Shown: positions 1-6,436 of the stretch, piece by piece
Layout: each line of letters opens with the position of its first letter
How positions within the stretch are numbered: the stretch's first letter is position 1
From: an uncultured Methylobacteriaceae bacterium
GTDB taxonomy: Bacteria > Pseudomonadota > Alphaproteobacteria > Rhizobiales > Beijerinckiaceae
Length of the DNA: 10,396 nucleotides
Direction: 5' to 3'
Assembly: GCA_937872715.1 (NCBI GenBank)
Contig: CALMTJ010000137.1
Span: forward strand, 411-10,806
The notes under the pieces: model-generated
Seen by the model: only the letters and a program-made list of their open reading frames with translations
Told to the model about the DNA's origin: nothing
Database searches by the model: none
Program-made: the position numbers and the translations under genes

Positions 1-239
1 ATCTCGTGGTGCACGTCCCGGCTCTGCGGCGGATAGGGGAAATCCGCCCCGCCCGTCAGGAGCGCGTCGGCGGGCTTCATGAAGAAGAAGGGCGGCTCCC
101 GGTTCGGGTCGTGTCCCATCTCGCGGGCGTGCTCGGCGTAGTTGCGGCCGACGCAGTAGATCCGGTGCACGGGGAAGCGGGCTGTCTCACCCTCCACCCC
201 GAGCGTCGGGACGGCAGGCGGCTCGAACAGGTAGGTCAT
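1..239 (-). CDS. Fumarylacetoacetate hydrolase (FAH) family protein, N-terminal part
   Basis: The gene starts at 239 and runs off the left edge, leaving 79 N-terminal residues. They contain CVGRNYAEHAREMG (about residues 29-42), FFFMKPADALL (51-61) and a final DVHHE, the first acidic metal-site region of FAH-fold hydrolases. Known members with this layout (fumarylpyruvate hydrolase, YcgM-like acylpyruvases) are cytoplasmic, Mg2+-dependent and about 225-235 residues long. They split C-C bonds in acylpyruvates from aromatic-compound breakdown, or act as oxaloacetate decarboxylases. A GAGGGG Shine-Dalgarno sequence a few bases upstream supports the start. The rest of the metal site lies outside the window, so the substrate cannot be assigned. 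Its role relative to the other genes here is unknown; rpmJ next door is divergent. Confidence 0.87.
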   Translation of the reverse strand, partial: MTYLFEPPAVPTLGVEGETARFPVHRIYCVGRNYAEHAREMGHDPNREPPFFFMKPADALLTGGADFPYPPQSRDVHHE

Positions 240-322
240 CGGGACCCCTCGACTGGTCGCCGGTTCTAGCCCGGCACGGTCGCACCGCCAACGATGCGCC
301 GCCGTATGCGGCGTCAGGAAAC

Positions 323-351
323 TTGCTCTCCCGCCCCGTTCGGCCTAATGA
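323..351 (+). promoter_or_regulatory. Possible weak sigma-70-like promoter for rpmJ
   Basis: TTGCTC at 323-328 and TAATGA at 346-351 are separated by 17 bp and lie about 90 bp upstream of rpmJ. The spacing is ideal but both hexamers match the consensus poorly. This is only a guess; the 201-bp gap between the divergent FAH-family gene and rpmJ must hold promoters in both directions, and I see nothing stronger in it. Confidence 0.22.
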
Positions 352-440
352 GCGCGCTTCGCGGGTCCGATCGCTCGGCTCCGCCATCCCTCACGTCCGA
401 ACCCATCCGAGTCGGCCACGGCTCGACCGGAGCCGATGCC

Positions 441-566
441 ATGAAGATTCGCGGATCCCTGAAATCCCTCATCGGCCGCCATCGCGAGAACCAGCTCGTG
501 CGCCGCAAGGGGCGGGTGTACATCATCAACAAGGTCCAGAAGCGCTACAAGGCGAAGCAGGGCTGA
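441..566 (+). CDS. rpmJ: 50S ribosomal protein bL36, cysteine-free form
   Basis: The product is a 41-residue, very basic protein, MKIRGSLKSLIGRHRENQ... to ...VQKRYKAKQG, a full-length match to the bL36 of alphaproteobacteria. It is part of the large ribosomal subunit. The classic bL36 zinc ribbon (three Cys and one His) is absent: there is no cysteine, so this is the zinc-independent 'C-minus' (YkgO-like) type. In many bacteria that form is the zinc-starvation paralogue, but in alphaproteobacteria it is, as I recall, often the only copy, so zinc regulation should not be assumed. The ATG at 441 has GGAG at 429-432. Longer upstream in-frame starts would add residues foreign to the family. It appears to be transcribed alone. 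Confidence 0.95.
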   Translation: MKIRGSLKSLIGRHRENQLVRRKGRVYIINKVQKRYKAKQG

Positions 567-634
567 GAAGCTCCCGCCGACAGGCGAGGCCCTGAAGGCT
601 GCTCCGGAAAGATGACGTCTGCAAGCCGTAACCT

Positions 635-731
635 CCTCATCCTGAGGTGCGGAGCGAAGCGTAGCCTCGAAGGACGCACGACGAGCCTGCGTGCTTCGAG
701 GGCCGGCTGCGCCGGCCACCTCAGCATGAGG
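635..731. repeat. Imperfect palindromic intergenic repeat (REP/BIME-like)
   Basis: The element fills most of the rpmJ-leuB gap. The outer arms, CCTCATCCTGAGGTGC (635-650) and CCACCTCAGCATGAGG (716-731), pair at 14 of 16 positions. The inner arms, CCTCGAAGGACGCA (665-678) and TGCGTGCTTCGAGG (688-701), pair at 13 of 14. A separate perfect 7-bp stem with a TGC loop lies at 701-717 (GGCCGGC/GCCGGCC). The unit could form a long cruciform or mRNA hairpin. Its ends resemble the CCTCATCCTGAGG repeats I recall as abundant between genes in Bradyrhizobium and Methylobacterium-type genomes. It may act as an rpmJ transcript end or stabiliser; it has no T-run. Confidence 0.78.
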
Positions 732-784
732 AGCGTGGTGACTTACTTCCTGACGGCCTCCTGAGCTCTCTGCATTCGCCGCGA

Positions 785-1894
785 ATGCCCAGCTACAACA
801 TCCTCCTCCTGCCCGGCGACGGGATCGGCCCCGAGGTCGCGGCCGAGGTCGAGAAGGTGATGCGCCTCCTCGACGAGGCCGGGATCGGCTCATTCGCCGT
901 CGAGCGGGACCTCGTGGGCGGCGCGGCCTACGACGCTCACGGAGTGCCGGTCACGGATGCGGCCGTGGCGTTGGCGAAAGCCGCGGATGCCGTGTTGTTC
1001 GGCGCGGTCGGCGGGCCGAAATGGGACGGCGTCGGCTACGCCGTGCGGCCGGAGGCCGGCCTCTTGCGGCTCCGCAAGGATCTCGGCCTCTTTGCCAACC
1101 TGCGGCCGGCCATCTGCTACCCGGCCTTGGCCGAATCCTCCTCGCTGAAACGCGAGCTGGTCGAGGGGCTCGACATCCTCATCGTCCGCGAGCTCACGGG
1201 CGGCGTTTATTTCGGCGAGCCGAAGGAGGTCGTGACGCTGGAGAGCGGCGAGAAGCGGGCCGTCGACACGCAAGTCTACACGAGCGGCGAGATCGACCGC
1301 ATCGCCCGGGTCGCCTTCGACCTCGCGCGGACGCGGCGGAACAAGGTGTCCTCGGCCGAGAAGCGCAACGTCATGAAATCGGGCGTGCTCTGGAACGAGG
1401 TCGTGACGGCCGTCGGCCGGGCCGATTACCCGGATGTCGAGCTGGACCATGTCCTCGCGGACAATTGCGCGATGCAGCTCGTTCGGCGCCCCAAGCAATA
1501 CGACGTGATCGTGACGGACAACCTCTTCGGCGACATCCTGTCGGACGTGGCCGCGATGCTGACCGGATCGCTCGGGATGCTGCCCTCCGCCTCGCTCGGG
1601 GCACCGAACGCGGAGGGTCGCCGGGCCTCGCTCTACGAGCCGGTCCACGGCTCAGCGCCCGACATCGCCGGGCAGCAGATCGCGAACCCTCTCGCCATGA
1701 TCGGCTCGCTCGCCATGGCGCTACGCTATTCGCTCGGCCGGGGCGAGATCGCGGACCGTCTCGAAGGCGCGATCGGGGACGTGCTGGGCTCCGGCTCCAG
1801 GACGACGGACATCGCGGGCCCGGGCCGGAACGCGATCGGCACCGCCGGAATGGGCGATGCCGTCGTCAGCGCCCTCAAGGCGCGGCTGGATTAA
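785..1894 (+). CDS. leuB: 3-isopropylmalate dehydrogenase
   Basis: LeuB oxidises and decarboxylates (2R,3S)-3-isopropylmalate to 2-oxoisocaproate using NAD+, the third step specific to leucine synthesis, in the cytoplasm. The 369-residue product has normal length. Visible landmarks are LLLPGDGIGPEV (7-18), GGPKWD (76-81), LFANLRPA (102-109), the substrate-binding VRELTGGVYFG (134-144) with R135 and Y142, the catalytic lysine region AEKRNVMKSG (191-200), metal-binding D221, D250 and D254 (the last two in FGDILSD), and the NAD-contact loop YEPVHGSAPDIAG (284-296). Nothing essential is missing. The ATG at 785 gives the expected N-terminus, although no good Shine-Dalgarno is visible, only weak purine-rich bases. 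leuC and leuD are not in the window, so leuB stands apart, behind a palindromic repeat. Confidence 0.97.
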   Translation: MPSYNILLLPGDGIGPEVAAEVEKVMRLLDEAGIGSFAVERDLVGGAAYDAHGVPVTDAAVALAKAADAVLFGAVGGPKWDGVGYAVRPEAGLLRLRKDLGLFANLRPAICYPALAESSSLKRELVEGLDILIVRELTGGVYFGEPKEVVTLESGEKRAVDTQVYTSGEIDRIARVAFDLARTRRNKVSSAEKRNVMKSGVLWNEVVTAVGRADYPDVELDHVLADNCAMQLVRRPKQYDVIVTDNLFGDILSDVAAMLTGSLGMLPSASLGAPNAEGRRASLYEPVHGSAPDIAGQQIANPLAMIGSLAMALRYSLGRGEIADRLEGAIGDVLGSGSRTTDIAGPGRNAIGTAGMGDAVVSALKARLD

Positions 1895-1921
1895 GAGCTT
1901 ATAACGAGACCCTCGACCTTT

Positions 1922-2034
1922 CCGTCATGGCCGGGCTGGGCCCGGCCATCCGCGAAGGACGCTGCCGGGAGGGAGCCCGTCGACGTCACGGCCCGGACGG
2001 ACGTGGGTGGCCGGGCCAAGCCCGGCCATGACGG
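1922..2034. repeat. Pair of inverted palindromic repeats (REP/BIME-like)
   Basis: Two 29-bp copies, 1922-1950 and 2006-2034, lie in opposite orientation 55 bp apart and match at 27 of 29 positions when one is reversed. Each is itself a hairpin: the first has a perfect 10-bp stem (ATGGCCGGGC, 1927-1936, with 1940-1949, loop TGG), the second a perfect 9-bp stem (2008-2016 with 2020-2028, loop CAA). The core CCGTCATGGCCGGGC resembles intergenic repeats I recall from many alphaproteobacteria. The pair sits between the convergent ends of leuB and the small exported protein gene, where it could end or stabilise both transcripts. No T-run follows either hairpin. Confidence 0.82.
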
Positions 2035-2053
2035 GCCGGGCGAGCGGGAGCCG

Positions 2054-2374
2054 TCACTCGGACCAGAACGGGTCCAGGTTGACCGGCCCCACGACGTTCT
2101 GGGCGCCGACGAACGGGCCGCCGAACGCGTCCGGCAGCACGCCTTCGCCGAAGCGGTCGCGCATGTTCTGCCACGGCGGGTTCACGTAGTACGAGATCAT
2201 CTGGCCCTGCGCACTCGCCGGGTTCGGCGCCGAATAGGGCGCGACCGCGTTGCCGACGTCGAGCCAGCTCCGCGGCTTCACGTTCAGCCGAAGCGGCCGG
2301 TCCTGCGCCTGCGCGACGACCGAAGCGGAGAGGAGCGCCAGGAGTGATCCCGCGATGACAGCTGTTCGACGCAT
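2054..2374 (-). CDS. Small exported protein of unknown function
   Basis: The frame encodes 106 residues. The first 23 form a convincing Sec signal peptide: MRRT, then a hydrophobic stretch VIAGSLLALLSASVV, then AQA before a likely cut at QDRP. The mature part is about 83 residues with no cysteine. It carries a run of Trp, Tyr, Pro and Asn, including SWLDVGN (36-42), SYYVNPPWQNMRDRFGEG (61-78) and a DPFWSE C-terminus. I do not recognise the family. Secretion to the periplasm is likely; lipidation is excluded because there is no lipobox Cys. A GAGG about 10 bases upstream supports the ATG. It lies 155 bp downstream of the importer operon on the same strand, so read-through or its own promoter is possible. 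The codon pattern and clean signal peptide argue for a real gene. Confidence 0.68.
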   Translation of the reverse strand: MRRTAVIAGSLLALLSASVVAQAQDRPLRLNVKPRSWLDVGNAVAPYSAPNPASAQGQMISYYVNPPWQNMRDRFGEGVLPDAFGGPFVGAQNVVGPVNLDPFWSE

Positions 2375-2397
2375 GGCTGGAAGACCTCGAATGGTTG

Positions 2398-2414
2398 GCG
2401 GGTCCGAGACCCGC
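2398..2414 (-). other. Small perfect hairpin ahead of the exported-protein gene
   Basis: GCGGGTC (2398-2404) and GACCCGC (2408-2414) form a perfect 7-bp stem with a 3-base loop, ending 23 bases upstream of the start codon at 2374. On the minus strand it lies between the DppC-type permease gene and the exported-protein gene. It could be a weak terminator of the importer operon or a 5' leader hairpin. It has no T-run, so termination is uncertain. Confidence 0.35.
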
Positions 2415-2529
2415 CCGTCGCGGAGACAAGGCGCGAGCGGTTCCGAAGTTCCGCGCCTCGCCCGCCGACCCGGCCACTCTCGCAGGACGGTCTTCACGAA
2501 AGCTTTCGAGCGGACACGCGGACCTCGCG

Positions 2530-3429
2530 TCAGCCGATCCGGCGGGGATCCAGCGCGTCCCGCAGCCCGTCGCCGATGAAGTTGATCGACAGGACGGTCA
2601 GAAAAATCGCTGCGCCGGCGAACAAGGCCCAATGGGGAGCGACGTCCAGGTGGTCCTTGGCGTCGAACAGGATGCGGCCCCAGGTCGGGATGTCCGGCGG
2701 GAAGCCCAGGCCCAGGAAGGACAGGGTCGATTCCGCGATGATGGCGGCCGAGACCTCGATCGTGGACGCGACGATCACCGGCCCGAGCGCGTTCGGCAGG
2801 ATGTGGCCGACGACCTGCTCCCAGCGGGACGCGCCGAGCGCGCGGGCCGCCTCCACGAATTCCTTTTCCCGGAGAGACAGGAACTGCGCCCGGACGAGCC
2901 GGGCGACCGGCATCCAGCGCAGGCCGCCGATGACGGCCACGATCATGACGAAGATGCCGCCCTCGACCCCGAACAGCGCCTTCAGCCGATCGCGGAAGAG
3001 ATAGATGATGAGGAGGAGCAGCGGCAGCTGCGGCAGGGACAGGAACAGGTCCGTCACCCACATCAGGGCGGGGTCGACCAGACGGCGCGACATCCCGGCG
3101 ACCGACCCCACGACGATCCCGACGAGCGTCGCGACCAGCATGGCGGCGAAGCCGACCGCGAGCGAGATGCGGCCGCCATAGATCATGCGGGCCAGGAGGT
3201 CCTGCCCGAGATCGTCCGTCCCGAACGGGTGGGCGGCGGAGGGACCCTGCAGGGTCGCGGCGAAATCGATGTCGTCGATGCGGACCCGCCAGAGGAGCGG
3301 GCCGAGGATCACGCCCAGCATCAGGATGGCGAGGAGGCACGCGGAGGCGACGGCGAGGCGATGGCGGGCGAAGCGCCGCCACGTCTGGCGCATCGGCGAG
3401 GCCGGGACGCGGACCCGCGCCGGCGCCAT
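2530..3429 (-). CDS. ABC transporter permease, DppC/OppC type
   Basis: This is the second inner-membrane permease of a peptide/nickel-type (family 5) ABC importer; it pairs with the DppB-type protein encoded just upstream. The 299-residue product has an N-terminal membrane segment (about 25-48), the typical loop AAHPFGTDDLGQDLLARMIYG (65-85), further membrane segments (about 90-112, 125-145, 158-175, 215-235 and 268-286), and the ATPase-coupling EAA loop EAARALGASRWEQVVGHILP (193-212). I chose the ATG at 3429, one base after the upstream stop (3431-3433), because this gives coupled translation and a normal N-terminus. An in-frame ATG at 3462 would add 11 residues and overlap the upstream gene by 32 bp. 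The substrate cannot be deduced. Confidence 0.93.
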   Translation of the reverse strand: MAPARVRVPASPMRQTWRRFARHRLAVASACLLAILMLGVILGPLLWRVRIDDIDFAATLQGPSAAHPFGTDDLGQDLLARMIYGGRISLAVGFAAMLVATLVGIVVGSVAGMSRRLVDPALMWVTDLFLSLPQLPLLLLIIYLFRDRLKALFGVEGGIFVMIVAVIGGLRWMPVARLVRAQFLSLREKEFVEAARALGASRWEQVVGHILPNALGPVIVASTIEVSAAIIAESTLSFLGLGFPPDIPTWGRILFDAKDHLDVAPHWALFAGAAIFLTVLSINFIGDGLRDALDPRRIG

Positions 3430-3430
3430 C

Positions 3431-4387
3431 TCAGAACGAGATGCGAGGGTCGAGCCATCCATAGAGCAGGTCCGCGACGAGGTTGAACAGGACGACGAGG
3501 CACGCGAACACGAACGTCACCGCCATCACGACGGGCGTGTCGTTGGCGAGCATCGCCGTGATCAGGAGCGAGCCCACGCCCGGAACCCGGAAGATCTGCT
3601 CCGTCACGATCGCGCCGCCGAACACGATCGGCATCTGCAGCGCGACGAGGGTCACGACGGGGATCATCGCGTTGCGGGCGATGTGCCGGAGCGTCACGCT
3701 GCGCGGGTTCAGCCCCTTCGCCTGCGCGGTCCGGACGTAATCGAGGCGCGCCACGTCCAGCACCGCCGCGCGCACGTAGCGCGTGTAGGACGCGGCCTGG
3801 AAGAGCGCCAGCACCGAGACCGGCATGATGGCCTGACGGAAGCCCTCCCACCACCAGCGCCATCCGCTCGCGGCGAGGTCCGTCTGGTACACGAAGGGCA
3901 GCCAGCCGAGATGGATCGAGAAGACGAGGATGAAGAGGATGCCGGTGAAGAAAGTCGGGAGCGAGAAGCCGACGAAGGCGAGCGTATTCGCGACCTGGTC
4001 GAGGAGCGAGTAGGGCCGGATGCCCGCGTAGAGCCCGATCGGCACCGCGATCAGCAGGGCCACGACCTGGGAGGAGCCGATCACGAGGATGGTCGTCGGC
4101 ACGCGCTGCAGGATCAGCGTGTCGACGTTGATGCGGCTCGCGAAGGAGAAGCCCCAGTCGCCGCGCGCCATCGCGGCCATCCAGCGCAGGTAGCGCACGA
4201 GGATCGGATCGTTGAGGCCGAAGCTGGCGCGCAGGGACTCGCGCACCTCGGGCGGCACGTTCGGGTTCGTCGCCATCTCCGAGAACGGATCGCCCGGTGC
4301 CAGGGCGAGGACGGTGAACAGGATCAGGCTGATGCCGAGCAGGCTAGGCACCGCGATGAGCAGTCTCCGCAGGAGAAAGCCTGCCAT
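3431..4387 (-). CDS. ABC transporter permease, DppB/OppB type
   Basis: This is the first inner-membrane permease of the family 5 ABC importer. The 318-residue product has the expected start MAGFLLRRLLIAVPSLLGIS with a first membrane segment (8-30) running into APGDP (30-34). Further segments lie at about 98-121, 134-160, 186-203, 240-260 and 285-308. The EAA coupling loop is DYVRTAQAKGLNPRSVTLRH (216-235), and the family signatures FRVPGVGSLL (266-275) and YGWLDPRISF at the C-terminus are present. GAGG lies about 10 bases before the ATG. It is separated from the binding-protein gene by 71 bp holding a strong hairpin and is followed at once by the second permease gene. No ATPase gene follows. 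Confidence 0.94.
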   Translation of the reverse strand: MAGFLLRRLLIAVPSLLGISLILFTVLALAPGDPFSEMATNPNVPPEVRESLRASFGLNDPILVRYLRWMAAMARGDWGFSFASRINVDTLILQRVPTTILVIGSSQVVALLIAVPIGLYAGIRPYSLLDQVANTLAFVGFSLPTFFTGILFILVFSIHLGWLPFVYQTDLAASGWRWWWEGFRQAIMPVSVLALFQAASYTRYVRAAVLDVARLDYVRTAQAKGLNPRSVTLRHIARNAMIPVVTLVALQMPIVFGGAIVTEQIFRVPGVGSLLITAMLANDTPVVMAVTFVFACLVVLFNLVADLLYGWLDPRISF

Positions 4388-4419
4388 CGGCGATACCTCG
4401 TCTCAGGGCCGCGGAGCCG

Positions 4420-4450
4420 CCCGGCGCGGCGTCACGGGCGCCGCGCCGGG
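4420..4450 (-). promoter_or_regulatory. Strong intra-operon hairpin between binding-protein and permease genes
   Basis: CCCGGCGCGGCG (4420-4431) and CGCCGCGCCGGG (4439-4450) form a perfect 12-bp, almost all G-C stem with a 7-base loop. It sits 8 bases after the binding-protein stop and 32 bases before the DppB-type start. There is no T-run, so it is more likely an mRNA 3'-end stabiliser or partial attenuator than a full terminator. In many ABC importers such a structure lets the binding protein be made in excess over the permeases; that role is inferred here. Confidence 0.72.
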
Positions 4451-4458
4451 ACCGCCGG

Positions 4459-6246
4459 TCAGGCGCGGTACCAAGCCGCGACGTTCCACGTGTCGACGTC
4501 CCAACCCGAATGGTCGTGCATGAGGCTCGACGCGGCGGCGACGACCCGGGTCCGCGAGATCAGAGGCAGGATGGTGTTGGAGCGGCAGAAGAGGTCGTTG
4601 ACCTTGATCAGCAGCTCGGCCCGCTTCGCGGGATCGAGCTCCTTCTGCGCGGCCTTGTAGGCATCGTCCGCCGCCGGATCGGAGAACCGCGCGACGTTGC
4701 GGCCGAGCCACTTGTTCTCCTTGTTGGCGATCTGCCAGGAATTCGACTGGTTCAGGAAGACCTCGGGATCGGGCTGCGGCTGGGTCGTCGTGTACATCTC
4801 CATGTCGCAATAAAGCTTGATGTAGGTGTCGGGGTTGCCCACGTCGGACGAGAAGAACACCGCCGCGGTGACCGATTTCAGCTCGAGATCGATGCCCGCC
4901 CGCTGGCAGGCCTGCTTGATGATCGCCTGGGTCTTCTGCCGCGGTGCGTTGATGGACGTCTGAAATACGTATTTCAGCTTCTTGCCGTCCTTCTCGCGAA
5001 CGCCGTCCTGGCCGCGTTTGTAGCCGGCCTCGTCCAGGATCTTGTTCGCCTTGTCGACGCTGAACTCGTATTTCAGCGTCTTCGACTTGAACTGCTTCGG
5101 CTCGTTGACGAAGCTCGCGGTCGCGAGCCCGCCGCGTCCGTAGATGAACTTCTCGATCGAGTCGCGGTCGAGCAGGAGGTTCATCGCCTCGCGGACCTTG
5201 GGATCCGACAGCGTCGGGTGCTTCGTCTTGATGCTCGAGCGCTCGCCGTCGACCTCGACGTCCGGGTCCGTCGTGTTGAGGATAATGAACTCGATGTCGC
5301 CCGACACGACCGCGCTGATCTTGCCCTTGCCGCCGGTCTCCATGCGCTTGAGGATCTCGTCCTCGACCTGCAGGTTCCAGGCGTAGTCGTACTCGCCGCT
5401 CTGGAGCACGGCGCGGGCCGCCGACACGGCGTCGCCGCCTCCCTTGACCTCGATCCGGTCGAAGAAGGGCTGGCTCGGGACGTGGTAATCGGCATTGCGC
5501 TCGCCGGTGATGATGTCTCCGGGTTTGAAGTCGAGGAACTTGTAGGGGCCGGTCCCGACCGGCTTCAGGTTCGCCGGCGCGTCGCGCGACTTCGCACCCG
5601 CGTAATCGCCGAAATGGTGCTTGGGCAGGATGCAGCCGAACGCGCCGACGAAAGGGTCGGCCCAGAACGGCGTCGGCTCCTTGAACACGACCTTGACCGT
5701 GTGATCGTCGATCTTCTCGACCTTGATGTTGGCGTAGGAGCCCGTGGTGTAGGCGGCGGTCGCAGGGTCGGCCGCGTATTGCCAGGTGAAGACGACATCG
5801 TCCGCGGTGAACGGCTGGCCGTCGTGCCACCTGACGTTCCGCTTCAGCTTCCAGGTCACCTCCTTGCCGTCGGCCGACAGGCCTCCATTGGTTCTCGACG
5901 GCGTCTCGGCCGCGAGTTGGGCGATCAGGTTTCCCTCCTTGTCCCATCCGGCGAGCGGCTCGAAGAAGATGCGGGACGCGATCTGGTCCTTGGTGCCGCT
6001 CGCGAAATGCGGGTTCAGCAGCGTCGGCGCCTGCCAGAGCAGGAGCTTGAGGACCCCGCCGCCGCCGGCCTTGGTCGGCTTGTAGGCCAGCGTGGCGTCG
6101 GCGAACGCCACGCCGCCATGGGCGAGCATGGTGCCGGCCATCGGCGCGGAGAGGCCCAGCGCCGCCATCTGCCGGACGAAGGCGCGCCGCGACAGGCGGC
6201 CCTCCCGGACGTCCGAGATGCGGTTTCGGAGATCCTGCTCGGTCAT
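4459..6246 (-). CDS. ABC transporter substrate-binding protein, family 5, Tat-exported
   Basis: This is the periplasmic solute-binding protein of the importer encoded downstream. With the ATG at 6246 it has 595 residues, within the upper range for family 5 (peptide/opine/nickel) proteins. Residues 1-50 carry a twin-arginine signal: SRRAFVRQM (19-27), a mild hydrophobic stretch, then AFA near 47-49. Export is therefore probably by Tat, already folded. The mature part has the family features WHDGQPFTADDVVFTW, PVGTGPYKF and LSDPKVREAMNLLLDRD. I chose 6246 because GGGG lies just upstream and the signal is then of normal length; in-frame ATGs at 6258 and 6309 would add 4 or 21 residues. There is no lipobox Cys. 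The ligand is unknown; the divergent hydrolases suggest an amide, a dipeptide-like compound or a heterocycle. Confidence 0.95.
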   Translation of the reverse strand: MTEQDLRNRISDVREGRLSRRAFVRQMAALGLSAPMAGTMLAHGGVAFADATLAYKPTKAGGGGVLKLLLWQAPTLLNPHFASGTKDQIASRIFFEPLAGWDKEGNLIAQLAAETPSRTNGGLSADGKEVTWKLKRNVRWHDGQPFTADDVVFTWQYAADPATAAYTTGSYANIKVEKIDDHTVKVVFKEPTPFWADPFVGAFGCILPKHHFGDYAGAKSRDAPANLKPVGTGPYKFLDFKPGDIITGERNADYHVPSQPFFDRIEVKGGGDAVSAARAVLQSGEYDYAWNLQVEDEILKRMETGGKGKISAVVSGDIEFIILNTTDPDVEVDGERSSIKTKHPTLSDPKVREAMNLLLDRDSIEKFIYGRGGLATASFVNEPKQFKSKTLKYEFSVDKANKILDEAGYKRGQDGVREKDGKKLKYVFQTSINAPRQKTQAIIKQACQRAGIDLELKSVTAAVFFSSDVGNPDTYIKLYCDMEMYTTTQPQPDPEVFLNQSNSWQIANKENKWLGRNVARFSDPAADDAYKAAQKELDPAKRAELLIKVNDLFCRSNTILPLISRTRVVAAASSLMHDHSGWDVDTWNVAAWYRA

Positions 6247-6436
6247 GGACGACCCCATCGCTGCGGACGGCAGCTCATCGGAGAATGACGCACGGCCCGA
6301 CTTTCGCAAGCAGGCCGTTCTGAGGATGGTCGCAAGTCACGCGCCAGCGCTCCCGCGACGCGGCGTCCGGCCGGCCGATCCGCGCTGGACAGCGGGCGGC
6401 GGCCGGCCTTTCCTGCCGCCCCGGGAGTGGACCGCG
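6247..6436. promoter_or_regulatory. Divergent promoter region between importer and hydrolase operons
   Basis: This 190-bp gap separates the binding-protein gene (minus) from the M20 amidohydrolase gene (plus), so it must hold the start of at least one and probably both transcripts. I could not find convincing -35/-10 pairs on either strand. A 7-bp inverted repeat, GGGCGGC (6394-6400) and GCCGCCC (6415-6421), flanks a GGCCGGCC core just before the plus-strand ribosome site GGGAG (6423-6427) and may fold in the leader mRNA. No regulator gene is present nearby. Confidence 0.5.

Noticed and set aside
635..731. The rpmJ-leuB inverted repeat as an insertion-sequence remnant or small non-coding RNA gene.
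   Set aside because: There is no transposase fragment, target-site duplication, promoter or T-run; the structure and sequence fit an intergenic palindromic repeat better.
2497..2508. 12-bp palindrome CGAAAGCTTTCG downstream of the DppC-type gene, as a possible regulator site.
   Set aside because: It does not extend beyond 12 bp, has no second copy nearby and is not next to a promoter I can see; a chance palindrome cannot be excluded.
2054..3382. A single 442-codon minus-strand frame ending in the small exported protein, which could look like a fusion.
   Set aside because: Its first part is an out-of-frame reading of the DppC-type permease gene. The clean signal peptide beginning at 2374 and its ribosome site show that the real gene is the short one.
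4510..6288. Long 592-codon plus-strand open frame opposite the binding-protein gene.
   Set aside because: It mirrors the real minus-strand gene. Its product is a low-complexity run of Leu, Arg, Val, Asp and Glu with no family motif, typical of an antisense frame in G+C-rich DNA.
6304..6336. Direct repeat TCGCAAG at 6304-6310 and 6330-6336 in the divergent promoter region, as a possible operator.
   Set aside because: A repeated 7-mer in a gap of this size is expected about once by chance, and neither copy is palindromic or tied to a visible promoter.
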